Shown here: piece after piece, positions 34,075 to 42,778 of the stretch
How the letters are laid out: each line of letters begins with the position of its first letter
Numbering within the stretch: the first letter of the stretch is position 1
Origin: Chitinophagales bacterium
GTDB taxonomy: Bacteria > Bacteroidota > Bacteroidia > Chitinophagales > JADIYW01
Reading direction: 5' to 3'
DNA length: 64,000 nucleotides
NCBI GenBank assembly: GCA_023957215.1
Contig: JAMLHH010000012.1
Coordinates: forward strand, 1 to 64,000
The notes under the pieces: model-generated
Told to the model about the DNA's origin: nothing
Database searches by the model: none
Seen by the model: the letters and a program-made list of their open reading frames with translations, nothing else
Translations under genes and position numbers: made by a program

Positions 34075-35970
34075 CTACTGCATCTTTAAAAATTGTCTGT
34101 CTGTCAGACTTTTCATGAAAGCAATTATATCACTGATTTCATCTTTGGTCAAATTGAGTGGTTGGGAATCTAAGGTTTGGTTAGGAACGTGTAAACCCAT
34201 GCCTGCACCTCCACCGCGATTATAAAAGTCCATCACGGATTCCAAATCGGGAAATCCACCGTTACTCATGTAAGGAGCAGTTAAAGCTATATTTCTGACT
34301 GTTGTGGTTTTGATAGAACCGATATAAACCGGATTCTTCTGAGTATTATATCTTCCCGAATCTAAAGATAAAGTCGGATGTATGGTATCGTATTTTTCTA
34401 AAAGACCTACCACGTCAGATTCCGTTTCTCCATATAAAGGAGGAAGAAGACCTGAATAAATAGGAGCGAAGTGACAAGTACCACAGTTAGCTTTTCCCAT
34501 GAATAAATTAAAGCCTCTTTTTACTTCAGGTGCAATATCCTTTATTTCTCCACGCATATAAGCATCAAATTCACTGTTAAAAGTAGCCAAACTTCTTACA
34601 TATTGTCCCAAGGCCTTACGGATGGTAGATTCTTTGATCGGTTTCTTCCAATCTTTTGGAAATACTTCCGTAAATTCTTGCACCAAAGTAGAATCTTGGA
34701 TAAGCTTACTGACAATTTCCGTATAAGTGGTATTAAATTCTTTGGGATTATGGACGACTTGTCTTGATTGATCTTCTACGCTGTAGGAACGCAAATCATA
34801 AAAAAATCTTTCATCATAAGCTGAATAAACGATGGTAGGAGAGTTTCTCGTTTGAAAGACACCTACTTGGTTGGTTTTAGCAGTTTTCAATCCGTCTGTA
34901 AAAGCTAATTTTGGTTCGTGACAAGATTGGCAAGAGAAGATATTGTCATGTGACAATCTGTTGTCAAAGAAAAGTTTTTCACCTAAAGCAACCACTTTAG
35001 GATCTAATTTTTCATATTTTTCTATTTCATAATAACCCTTTTCCCCTTTGGCCAAAATATTTAAAAAATCAGGATTATAGATATTTTTTGATTTGCCGTT
35101 GATTTGGGTGATAAATTTGAAAATCCTCATTAAAATAGGTTGCTCCACTTTCAGTTTTTCAAAAATATCAACGATATGAGAATTAAGTGGTTGTAGATAT
35201 TTTTTTATAAACATCAGCTTATCGACTTCCTCAAAACCTAAGAATTTCCCTTTTTGAGGTTCTAAATATTTTTGTGCGGATTGAATGGTCTTTAACGCCA
35301 TCTCGATATCGTTGGTGACATCTTTATCTTTATTGGTACTTTTATATAAATGGAGTACCGAAGAAATGGCATCTAAGCTTGAATTAATTTCAGGTGATAT
35401 TTGTTTTGTAATTTGGCAGTCATAGGCCGGAAGACTCAAAGCTTCAATTCTGATGAGGCTGTATTTGATTCCCAAAAAAATACTTGCATCGCTCGTAGGA
35501 TTGACCTCAGTAATGCTTTTATATTTCATCAATTCGCTATAAAAGAAACCTGTTTCAAATTTTAGTTGTTTGTAATCTACACTATCGGCGTATATCAATT
35601 CTTCAATATATTGGAGGCCGTGGGGATTGATGGCTTCTAAATTTCCGGTGTCAAACGAAATCCAAGACGTAGGTTCTCCGTTTAAATACTTGATGTACTC
35701 ACTTTCATAAGATTCTAAGTAAAACTCTACCTTTTTATACTGTATCCTCAACTGACCAAATAAAGATTGGATATTGTCCAAATCTTTTGTTTCTATTGCG
35801 TGATAAAAATCTGTGGTTTTATCTATCAGATTTTGCAATTCTGTCAGTGCATATCTTTTACTGAGATAGGAGGCAGAAAGTTGGTCTTCCTCTTCATCTA
35901 TATCTAAAGCAGAAATAAATAAGATACAAAAAAATACGGAAAAGAGGGCAAAAATGGTCTTCTTTTTCAT
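34075..35970 (-). CDS. Di-heme cytochrome c peroxidase family protein
   Basis: This protein of about 631 residues has an N-terminal membrane/signal segment (KKKTIFALFSVFFCILFISA), a helical region of about 300 residues that resembles imelysin-like domains, and a C-terminal MauG/CcpA-type part with two heme sites: FSCQSCHEPKLAFTDG and NCGTCHFAPIYSG. The LRSYSVEDQSRQVV segment and the C-terminal GGFPDLESVMDFYNRGGG are typical. It acts in the periplasm, reducing H2O2 or oxidising another protein. The ATG at 35970 was preferred over a start 15 codons upstream because the signal begins there. The fusion with an imelysin-like half is frequent in Bacteroidota. Confidence 0.85.
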   Translation of the reverse strand: MKKKTIFALFSVFFCILFISALDIDEEEDQLSASYLSKRYALTELQNLIDKTTDFYHAIETKDLDNIQSLFGQLRIQYKKVEFYLESYESEYIKYLNGEPTSWISFDTGNLEAINPHGLQYIEELIYADSVDYKQLKFETGFFYSELMKYKSITEVNPTSDASIFLGIKYSLIRIEALSLPAYDCQITKQISPEINSSLDAISSVLHLYKSTNKDKDVTNDIEMALKTIQSAQKYLEPQKGKFLGFEEVDKLMFIKKYLQPLNSHIVDIFEKLKVEQPILMRIFKFITQINGKSKNIYNPDFLNILAKGEKGYYEIEKYEKLDPKVVALGEKLFFDNRLSHDNIFSCQSCHEPKLAFTDGLKTAKTNQVGVFQTRNSPTIVYSAYDERFFYDLRSYSVEDQSRQVVHNPKEFNTTYTEIVSKLIQDSTLVQEFTEVFPKDWKKPIKESTIRKALGQYVRSLATFNSEFDAYMRGEIKDIAPEVKRGFNLFMGKANCGTCHFAPIYSGLLPPLYGETESDVVGLLEKYDTIHPTLSLDSGRYNTQKNPVYIGSIKTTTVRNIALTAPYMSNGGFPDLESVMDFYNRGGGAGMGLHVPNQTLDSQPLNLTKDEISDIIAFMKSLTDRQFLKMQ

Positions 35971-36239
35971 CGCAAAAAGTGTTTGTTTAAGTTTATACAA
36001 GATAAATAAATTCAAAAGGAAAAATTATTCATTTTGAGTAACTTAATGTTTTAGAAACATAGAAAACAAGTCTTTTTTTTCAATAATATGAATAGCTACT
36101 TATAAAATGGGATATTTTGGTATTCCTTTTTTAGATAAAATGCAAGTTCACATTAAGTTAACTATGTATTTATAATTAATAGCAATTTTGTTTATTCTTT
36201 AATAATCGGAAAAATAACTGTCAAAGCATAGTCTCTACG

Positions 36240-36247
36240 TAACTTTG
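36240..36247 (+). promoter_or_regulatory. Promoter of the phasin-like gene
   Basis: TAACTTTG, an exact TAnnTTTG box, 39 bp upstream of the ATG at 36287. A CTG in place of the usual TTG -33 element lies 19 bp upstream of it. Confidence 0.6.
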
Positions 36248-36286
36248 TAGCATAAAATATTTATTTATCTTTTAAAAAAAAGAACT

Positions 36287-36763
36287 ATGAAAATACAAGA
36301 GAAATTACAAGCAAGTGTGAACGAAATTGTTAAAAACGCACAAGAAGGATTTTCTACGGTGAAAGATCAATTTAACGGTGTTGCACAAGAATTGACAGAG
36401 GCTGGTAAAAAAGAATTAAATGCACAAAAAGAGGCTTTTGAAGGCTACAAAGAAAGATTTAATACTTTAAAAGACAAAGGTCTTAACAGAGCTGAAATCA
36501 TCAATACACTTAAAGAAGAATCTTCTTTCTTTGGTAATGAAGTAACTACCACTATCCGCAGAAATGTAAACACATTGAAATCTATTTTGAATCCTAAAGT
36601 AAGTGAAGTCAAAAATACTTTTGCCAAGTTTACTTCAAAGGCTGAAAAAGCAGGTAAAGAAGCTACTAAAAATGTGAAAAATGCTACAAAAACTACAAAA
36701 ACAAAAGCTACAAAAGCCGCTAAAAAAGTAGAAGATAAAGTAGAAGAAGTAGTTGCTGAATAA
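36287..36763 (+). CDS. Lys/Ala-rich phasin-like protein
   Basis: This 158-residue soluble protein is amphipathic and helical (SVNEIVKNAQEGFSTVKDQF, LTEAGKKELNAQKEAFEGYK), like phasins or apolipoprotein-like proteins. From about residue 110 it becomes a histone H1-like tail of Lys, Ala and Thr (KNATKTTKTKATKAAKK). Phasin PhaF has the same two-part form, helical granule-binding plus KAAP-type DNA-binding tail. No PHA synthase is in the window. It has its own promoter (36240) and a strong terminator (36801-36835), so it is a well-expressed single gene. The function is inferred only from the layout. Confidence 0.65.
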   Translation: MKIQEKLQASVNEIVKNAQEGFSTVKDQFNGVAQELTEAGKKELNAQKEAFEGYKERFNTLKDKGLNRAEIINTLKEESSFFGNEVTTTIRRNVNTLKSILNPKVSEVKNTFAKFTSKAEKAGKEATKNVKNATKTTKTKATKAAKKVEDKVEEVVAE

Positions 36764-36800
36764 TCAAGCAATTCAGTTAGTTAAAGTTTTGTTTAGTTTA

Positions 36801-36835
36801 AAAGAGGTTGTTCGGAAGAATAGCCTCTTTTTTTT
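36801..36835 (+). terminator. Intrinsic terminator after the phasin-like gene
   Basis: A 13-bp stem (AAAGAGGTTGTTC with GAATAGCCTCTTT, two G-U pairs), a GGAA tetraloop and a T8 run. Confidence 0.9.
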
Positions 36836-36919
36836 AAATATATTAACGGTAAAAAAGGTATCTGCTAAAATAAAGGGTCTTGAAAAGAACAAAAACAATT
36901 TAATTCTAAAATATAAGAT

Positions 36920-37423
36920 TTACAACCAGCCACTTCTTATCATTTGAGCTACCTCTATATAAGTCATATCGCCGGCATGGATTTTGGCTCGGGAATAAAA
37001 AGGTTCTCTTTCGGCCAATTTGAAATCGTAATATTGTGAAATTTCTTCTTCGGTTTTATTTTTTAACAGAGGTCGTTTGTGAGTACTTTTGAATAATTGT
37101 CGCAAGACAGTTTCTTTGCTCCTGTTGAGATAAATGGTCAATCCTTTCTGATTCATAATTTCCATATTGTCAAAGAAACAAGGCGCTCCGCCACCGGTAG
37201 AAATGATTTTATTTTCATCATTATTAAGAGATAATAGAAATTCTCTTTCGAGATTTCGGAAATAATTTTCTCCTTTGACTTCAAAGATTTCTTTGATACT
37301 GATACCTTCTTGTAACTCTATCTGCTCATCCATATCTATACAGGAAATCTCTAATTCTTTGGATAAATTTCTACCCATATAAGACTTGCCACTCCCCATA
37401 AAACCTATCAGAAAGTACAACAT
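36920..37423 (-). CDS. aroK: Shikimate kinase
   Basis: This 167-residue cytosolic enzyme phosphorylates shikimate in the aromatic amino acid pathway. The P-loop FLIGFMGSGKSYMGRNL, the DMDEQIELQEG motif (shikimate and Mg binding), FRNLEREFLL, ISTGGGAPCF and LNRSKETVLRQL with the lid KRPLL are present. The ATG at 37423 overlaps the stop of the upstream permease gene as TGATG, so it is translationally coupled to it and is the last gene of the DUF1599-DoxX-oppB-aroK run. Confidence 0.93.
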   Translation of the reverse strand: MLYFLIGFMGSGKSYMGRNLSKELEISCIDMDEQIELQEGISIKEIFEVKGENYFRNLEREFLLSLNNDENKIISTGGGAPCFFDNMEIMNQKGLTIYLNRSKETVLRQLFKSTHKRPLLKNKTEEEISQYYDFKLAEREPFYSRAKIHAGDMTYIEVAQMIRSGWL

Positions 37424-38487
37424 CAATTTCCTACTTTAATACGTGGATCCAATACGGTATAAAGCAAATCTACAAACATGTTGACGAGAATAAAGACCAA
37501 TGCTGTAAACAATACTGTTCCCGATGCAACCGGAAAATCAAAGTTGAGCAAGGCATCCACGGCCGTGAAACCTAAACCGTTGATACCAAAAATCACTTCT
37601 ACAAAAAAAGCGCCTGCTAACAGTTCGGCAAACCATCCGGAGACGGCTGTCACCACAGGATTGAGTGCATTTCGTAAAGCATGTTTGAAAAGAATAGTGA
37701 CAAAATTAAGCCCTTTCGCTTTTGCGGTACGGATGTAGTCCTGACTCAAAACGTCCAACATGGAGCTTCGCGTTAATTGAAAAATAGTAGCGACCGGTCT
37801 TGTACCCAATGCAATGGCGGGAAGTATTAAATTTTTCCATTCTATGATTTCATTGCCAAAATCATCTATCACAAAAAGTCCGCTGATGTGGTTTAATCCT
37901 GTCCAACTGTGCCAAAGTATCCCGAAAAAGTAACCTAATACCAATGCGGAAAAATAGGAGGGAACAGATATTCCCAAAACCGAGACGGACATCGCTATAT
38001 TATCAAACCAGCTGTGTTGTCGCACAGCTGCGACCACACCGAGTGGAATACCGAGCATACAAGCTAACACCATAGACGCTATTGCCAATAAAATGGTTTG
38101 AGGAAGTGCAGCCATTAAGATATCCCAAACATCTCTTTTGGTCTGAAAGGATCTACGGAGATAAGGTCTTTTGAGTACCAAAACCTTTTCGCCCTGACTT
38201 AATTTCATCAAAGGGACATATTTGAATTTTACTTTGGCTTCGGTAGTATTCGCTTCAATTGAGATGGGTGAAACTTCTTTGAAATACAGAGTGAGTTGTT
38301 GCCATTTGGGCAAGTCCAAACCTAATTCTTTTCTGATGGCATCCACGGATTCGATATCTGCTCTTTGACCGACAGTCAATCTTGCCGCATCGACTGGTAA
38401 TAAGTTGAATAGTGAAAAGACAATCACTATGACACCTATCATCACTAAGATTCCATAAAATATTTTAGATATAAAAAACTTCGCCAA
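37423..38487 (-). CDS. Peptide/nickel-type ABC transporter permease (OppB/DppB family)
   Basis: This 354-residue inner-membrane protein has six segments. The N-terminus (MVIGVIVIVFSLFNLLPVDA-like, GILVMIGVIVIVFSLFNLLP) and C-terminal EVIFGINGLGFTAVDALLNF and VDLLYTVLDPRIKVGN match DppB/OppB permeases; YIRTAKAKGLNFVTILFKHA is the EAA-type loop that contacts the ATPase. A periplasmic stretch after the first helix is longer than in E. coli DppB. No partner DppC, ATPase or binding protein is adjacent, so it may work with subunits encoded elsewhere, such as those at 48-52 kb. Confidence 0.88.
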   Translation of the reverse strand: MAKFFISKIFYGILVMIGVIVIVFSLFNLLPVDAARLTVGQRADIESVDAIRKELGLDLPKWQQLTLYFKEVSPISIEANTTEAKVKFKYVPLMKLSQGEKVLVLKRPYLRRSFQTKRDVWDILMAALPQTILLAIASMVLACMLGIPLGVVAAVRQHSWFDNIAMSVSVLGISVPSYFSALVLGYFFGILWHSWTGLNHISGLFVIDDFGNEIIEWKNLILPAIALGTRPVATIFQLTRSSMLDVLSQDYIRTAKAKGLNFVTILFKHALRNALNPVVTAVSGWFAELLAGAFFVEVIFGINGLGFTAVDALLNFDFPVASGTVLFTALVFILVNMFVDLLYTVLDPRIKVGN

Positions 38488-38498
38488 AATCTTTTGGA

Positions 38499-39731
38499 TT
38501 AAAGTTCTAAATCATCTTTTATATTCTTGTAAGTGACTTCATCATTGTGATGATACTTACCTAAAATTGTTCCTTTTTTCAACACCAAAATCCCCGGATT
38601 AGAACGCATAATGGTTTTTAACGGTACTTCATCAGTATTAAAAACATCAATGGAAAGACCGTTTGTTTTCAGCATAGAAGATACTTCTTGTATATCAGTG
38701 CCTGTCAGTGCGACAATATCTTTGTGGTCTTTTTTGGCATCAGTAAAAATTTCGATGATATGTTCCAAATTTTTATGACTCATCTTTTTCAAAGTAGGAA
38801 TGACCATGACAAATAGTACATTGCTATCTTCCATGTAAATATTGGTCAAATCATTGCCGTCAGCATCATTAATAGCAAAATCCTTACATTTGGGATCGTC
38901 TCCTTTTTGTATCAATTTATCCTTTCTATCTACAAAAGTCCAATTGTTCAAGTCAGCAGGGAGATTGTCAATCTTAAACTCTTGAGTCTCACCGGTTTCA
39001 TTATTTTTATAGGTAAAAATATTTTCATAAATATAAGGTTTTGCATCAGGAGGCAATTGTAAACACTCTACGATATTTGTACCCGGTGTATAAGCTCTAA
39101 AATCAACTATCGGCTCGTATTGTACATTTCTAAGCGTAAAAACGACTGATAAAATTCCCAAAATCAATAAAGCCAAATTGCGGGGCTTTGTGGAAAAAAG
39201 TGGCGTAAGTTGTTTCCAAAATATCACCAATGGAATGATTAACGCCGTCAAAAAGATATCTTTAAAGAAAGATACTTTGGGTGTCAAAAGTAAAAAATCT
39301 CCAAAACAACCACAATCTGTCACTTTTCCTGTGATATGTGAAAATCCGGTCAAAAAGGTGAAAAACACAATGGTTAAAAATATAAGATAAGTAGTCAGTC
39401 TTCTATATGCTCCAAAAATCATAAAGAGACCCAAAGTAATTTCTAAGAGGATGGTGAAGACTGAAAATCCCAATGAAATAGGCTCTAAAGCACTCCATAG
39501 ACCGCTGAACCAAGGGAAATATTCGTGAAAAATCTCAAAATACTCCTCCATTTTGATGCTGGTGCCGACGGGATCGACAGCTTTTACAATCCCGGAAAAA
39601 ACGAAGTATGCACCAATAAAATTTTTGAGTATGTCAAGTATAAAGCTTTTGGGCTTTCTTACTTGTGCAAACAGAAATGTGATGATTGCTGCTGCAATAA
39701 ATATGTATATGTTGATTGTCCAAATTGTCAT
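38499..39731 (-). CDS. BT_3928-type membrane protein with DoxX/MauE-like domain
   Basis: This 410-residue protein has an N-terminal four-helix DoxX/MauE-like membrane domain (LKNFIGAYFVFSGIVKAVDP, LLEITLGLFMIFGAYRRLTT) with the paired-cysteine signature VTDCGCFGDF, and a C-terminal periplasmic half with thioredoxin-like features (YMEDSNVLFVMVIPTLKKMS, NPGILVLKKGTILGKYHHND). Such proteins are thought to handle thiol-disulfide electron flow at the membrane, but the function of the BT_3928 group is not established. It overlaps the DUF1599 gene as ATGA and lies 11 bp before oppB. Confidence 0.82.
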   Translation of the reverse strand: MTIWTINIYIFIAAAIITFLFAQVRKPKSFILDILKNFIGAYFVFSGIVKAVDPVGTSIKMEEYFEIFHEYFPWFSGLWSALEPISLGFSVFTILLEITLGLFMIFGAYRRLTTYLIFLTIVFFTFLTGFSHITGKVTDCGCFGDFLLLTPKVSFFKDIFLTALIIPLVIFWKQLTPLFSTKPRNLALLILGILSVVFTLRNVQYEPIVDFRAYTPGTNIVECLQLPPDAKPYIYENIFTYKNNETGETQEFKIDNLPADLNNWTFVDRKDKLIQKGDDPKCKDFAINDADGNDLTNIYMEDSNVLFVMVIPTLKKMSHKNLEHIIEIFTDAKKDHKDIVALTGTDIQEVSSMLKTNGLSIDVFNTDEVPLKTIMRSNPGILVLKKGTILGKYHHNDEVTYKNIKDDLEL

Positions 39732-40282
39732 AGTTCTTGTTTATTGTTGATTTGAATCAGTGCAAAAATACTATAGTTGATGATATCTTTGTAGTTGTTT
39801 TCCACTCCTTCGGAAATTAGGGTATTTCCTTGATTGCTTTCTATTTGTTTGATGCGGTGAAGCTTGACCAATATCATATCCGAGAAAGAAGAGATTCTCA
39901 TCTCGCGCCATGCCTCTCCGTAATCGGTATTTTTTGCTATCATCAGTGTTCTGACATCTTTTACCATCGCATCATAAAGTTGGGAGACTTTGTCAACAGA
40001 TAAGTCTATATCCCAATCACTTTTTGCAGAAAGTTGTATGAGAGCCATATAACCATAATTGACCAAAGCGATAAATTCGGAACTGATACTGTCTTCCACT
40101 TTTTGCTCGCCACTCTCATCTATCGTTCTAATACGCTTAGCTTTTATATACATTTGGTCAGTCAGGCTTTTGGGACGCATCACACGCCAAGATGTGCCGT
40201 AATCCTTCGTTTTCTTTACAAAAATATCTCTACATTCCTTGACTATTGCATCATATTCTGCCAAAGTCTTTTCAAGTGCCAT
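39728..40282 (-). CDS. DUF1599 domain protein, two repeats
   Basis: This 184-residue cytosolic protein has two similar halves, each with a K(T/N)xDYGxxWRxMR motif: KKTKDYGTSWRVMRPKSLTD and KNTDYGEAWREMRISSFSDM, followed by KxxRI(K/R)xIE. DUF1599 is widespread in Bacteroidota with no known function; the repeated pattern resembles MazG-type all-helical folds. It is first in the operon, with a TATCTTTG box 5 bp upstream of the ATG, and overlaps the next gene by 4 bp (ATGA). Confidence 0.85.
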   Translation of the reverse strand: MALEKTLAEYDAIVKECRDIFVKKTKDYGTSWRVMRPKSLTDQMYIKAKRIRTIDESGEQKVEDSISSEFIALVNYGYMALIQLSAKSDWDIDLSVDKVSQLYDAMVKDVRTLMIAKNTDYGEAWREMRISSFSDMILVKLHRIKQIESNQGNTLISEGVENNYKDIINYSIFALIQINNKQEL

Positions 40283-40286
40283 ACTA

Positions 40287-40294
40287 CAAAGATA
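40287..40294 (-). promoter_or_regulatory. DUF1599 operon -7 box
   Basis: Reads TATCTTTG on the minus strand, ending 4 bp before the ATG at 40282, which implies a leaderless or nearly leaderless mRNA. Confidence 0.55.
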
Positions 40295-40691
40295 GTGGTT
40301 AATGTGATAATTAGATAATTAGATAATTTGAAAATAAGATGGTTAGATGAAGTTATTGGTCGTTTACTTTTTCGATAATTTGAATGAACGTTTTAGTTTT
40401 ATAACCATAGTATAAGGTTACTTAATCTAAATACCGGCTTTACCCAATTTATATTGTTATCGGTAATAGCAAAACTTTGTCAAACATCACAAAAAAATCT
40501 ATCACATCGTACAAATGAGTAAAGCAAATCACGAGTCCCAAAATCATAAAAACTTCATTTGTATATAACCTGTTTTTTAAGACACGATCCAACGCTCAAA
40601 AAACCAAAAGAGCCATTCTTTAGCTAACACACGGACAGAAAACTAACAAAAAGACGTATTTTAGCAAACTAGCAAAAATAGAGAATTTCAA
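40295..40691. other. Gene-free stretch upstream of hsdM
   Basis: About 400 bp, AT-rich, with a few short tandem TTAGATAAT-type words near 40310-40330. I see no gene, no exact TAnnTTTG box on the plus strand close to hsdM, and no clear terminator. The hsdM promoter should lie here. Confidence 0.5.
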
Positions 40692-42284
40692 ATGAGTGAA
40701 GACCAAAAACGAATATTAGAACAACAACTTTGGAATATAGCCAATACTTTGAGGGGCAAAATGAATGCGGATGAGTTCCGTGATTACATTTTGGGATTTA
40801 TTTTCTACAAGTATCTGAGTGAAAAGATGGAGTTGTTTGCCAACAACATCTTGCAACAAGACAAAATTAAGTTTCGTGAGATAATACCAAAAACAGCACA
40901 AGCCAACGATTTTTTAGAAGCCATCAAAGAAGAAGCTTTGGAGAAATTAGGCTACTTCCTTAGACCCGAAGAACTCTTTACCGAAGTGGCAAAAAGAGGG
41001 ATGGGTGAAAATGAAGACATTGACATTTTTGACGAAAGCAAAACAAATTTCATACTTGAAGACCTTCAAAAAATTCTGACCAATATCCAGATGAGCACAA
41101 TGGGCACTGAGAGCGAAGAGGATTTTGACAACCTCTTTGAAGACATGGATTTGAACAGCACTAAATTAGGAAAAACTCCCGAAGCAAGAAATGCAATCAT
41201 CGCAAAAGTGCTTTCACATCTTGACAAGATTGATTTCAAATTGGAGAAAACAGAATTAGATGTTTTGGGTGATGCTTACGAATATTTAATTGGTCAATTT
41301 GCCAGCGGTGCGGGTAAAAAAGCAGGTGAATTTTACACACCACAGGAAGTTTCTAAAATATTGGCAAAGGTTGTTACTACAGGCAAGCAAAAGCTAAAAT
41401 CGGTTTATGACCCTACTTGTGGTTCAGGTTCTTTGTTGTTGCGTGTAGCCCGAGAAGTGAAAGATGTAGCCATGTTTTACGGACAAGAAATGAACCGTAC
41501 CACCTACAACCTTGCCCGAATGAATATGATTCTGCACGATGTACATTACAGAAAATTTGATATTAAGCAGGAAGATACCTTAGAATATCCGCAACACCTA
41601 GATGATTTACCCTTTGAAGCCATTGTAGCCAACCCGCCTTTCTCTGCCAAGTGGAGTGCCAACCCTCTTTTTCTGAGTGATGACCGTTTTAGTCAATACG
41701 GAAAGTTAGCCCCGGCTAGCAAAGCCGATTGGGCATTTGTACAGCACATGATTTATCATTTGGCTGAAAATGGAACGATGGCAATAGTATTGCCACACGG
41801 GGCTTTGTTCAGAGGTGGAGCGGAACAACACATTCGCAAATTTTTGATTGAAAACAAAAACTATTTAGATGCCGTGATTGGATTGCCTGAAAAGATATTT
41901 TTTGGTACGGACATACCCACTTGTATTATGGTTTTCAAGAAATGTAGAGAAAACCCGAATGATGTCGTTTTTATTGATGCCAGCCAACACTATGCGAAAG
42001 CAACTCAAAACTATTTGAGACAAGAGGACATTGATAAAATCATCAACACCTATCAGAACAGGATAACAGAAGACAAGTACAGTTTTGTGGCTTCTCTTGA
42101 GCAGATTCGTGAAAACGATTACAACTTGAACATACCTCGCTATGTTGACACTTTTGAGGAAGAAGAGGAAATTGATTTAGATGCAGTTTCTAACCAATTG
42201 GTTGATTTGGACAAAGCCATTAAAACGACCGAAATCGAGATAGCTAGATTTTGTAAAGAATTGGGAATTGCCACACCTTTTTAA
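40692..42284 (+). CDS. hsdM: Type I restriction-modification methyltransferase HsdM
   Basis: This 530-residue protein is the N6-adenine methyltransferase subunit of a type I system. Residues about 1-130 are the HsdM N-domain (RILEQQLWNIANTLRGKMNA, YKYLSEKMELF). SAM binding follows at VYDPTCGSGSLLLRVARE (motif I), then the catalytic NPPF in IVANPPFSAKWSANP, and HGALFRGGAEQHIRKFLIEN. The C-terminus (DKAIKTTEIEIARFCKELGI) is a helix that packs on HsdS. It resembles type IC enzymes. The stop at 42284 directly touches the left inverted repeat of the inserted GxxExxY cassette. Confidence 0.94.
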   Translation: MSEDQKRILEQQLWNIANTLRGKMNADEFRDYILGFIFYKYLSEKMELFANNILQQDKIKFREIIPKTAQANDFLEAIKEEALEKLGYFLRPEELFTEVAKRGMGENEDIDIFDESKTNFILEDLQKILTNIQMSTMGTESEEDFDNLFEDMDLNSTKLGKTPEARNAIIAKVLSHLDKIDFKLEKTELDVLGDAYEYLIGQFASGAGKKAGEFYTPQEVSKILAKVVTTGKQKLKSVYDPTCGSGSLLLRVAREVKDVAMFYGQEMNRTTYNLARMNMILHDVHYRKFDIKQEDTLEYPQHLDDLPFEAIVANPPFSAKWSANPLFLSDDRFSQYGKLAPASKADWAFVQHMIYHLAENGTMAIVLPHGALFRGGAEQHIRKFLIENKNYLDAVIGLPEKIFFGTDIPTCIMVFKKCRENPNDVVFIDASQHYAKATQNYLRQEDIDKIINTYQNRITEDKYSFVASLEQIRENDYNLNIPRYVDTFEEEEEIDLDAVSNQLVDLDKAIKTTEIEIARFCKELGIATPF

Positions 42285-42778
42285 TTGTCTGAATTAGGAT
42301 TTTTAGGATGAAAAGATTAAAGGATTAAGTCAGCAAGATTATGAAATATGAAGAATTAACACATAAAATAATTGGCTGTGCAATGAAAGTGCACAACACA
42401 TTGGGTAATGGTTTTCAAGAAGTAATTTATCAAAGAGCTTTAGCCATTGAAATGAATAAGCTTGGAATAGAATTTCAGCGTGAAATGGAAATGACTATTT
42501 TCTATGATGGTTTTGATATTGGCACAAGAAGGGTTGATTTTTTTGTAGAGGAAAATATAATGGTGGAATTAAAAGCCTTAATTAGACTCGAAGAAGTTCA
42601 TTTAGCCCAGGCTATGAATTACTGTCAAGCATACAATTTACCAATAGGTTTGCTTATAAACTTTGGTGCAAAAAGTTTAGAATTTAAAAGAGTATATAAT
42701 CTTACACATCCCGAAAATAAAGATTACGTAAAAAATAATCCTATCATCCAAAAATCAAACAAATCCTAATTCAGACAA
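42285..42778. repeat. Cassette bounded by perfect 18-bp inverted repeats
   Basis: TTGTCTGAATTAGGATTT at 42285-42302 is matched by its exact reverse complement AAATCCTAATTCAGACAA at 42761-42778. The left copy begins at the base after the hsdM stop; the right copy ends at the base before the hsdS ATG. Inside the left end are further GGATT words (TAGGATG, AAGGATT). The 494-bp unit holds only the GxxExxY gene, whose last codons run into the right repeat. Confidence 0.93.
42341..42769 (+). CDS. GxxExxY protein (PD-(D/E)XK nuclease superfamily)
   Basis: This 142-residue protein has the family motif in HNTLGNGFQEVIYQRALAIE, the nuclease-like core RRVDFFVEENIMVELKALIR (Asp, Glu-x-Lys) and AQAMNYCQAYNLPIGLLINF ending GAKSLEFKRVY. 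It is homologous to the gene at 25498-25875 but clearly diverged from it, so the two are not a recent duplication. The C-terminal tail (NPIIQKSNKS) is encoded by sequence of the right repeat. It lies between hsdM and hsdS, in the same direction, and is not a known part of type I systems. Confidence 0.92.
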   Translation: MKYEELTHKIIGCAMKVHNTLGNGFQEVIYQRALAIEMNKLGIEFQREMEMTIFYDGFDIGTRRVDFFVEENIMVELKALIRLEEVHLAQAMNYCQAYNLPIGLLINFGAKSLEFKRVYNLTHPENKDYVKNNPIIQKSNKS

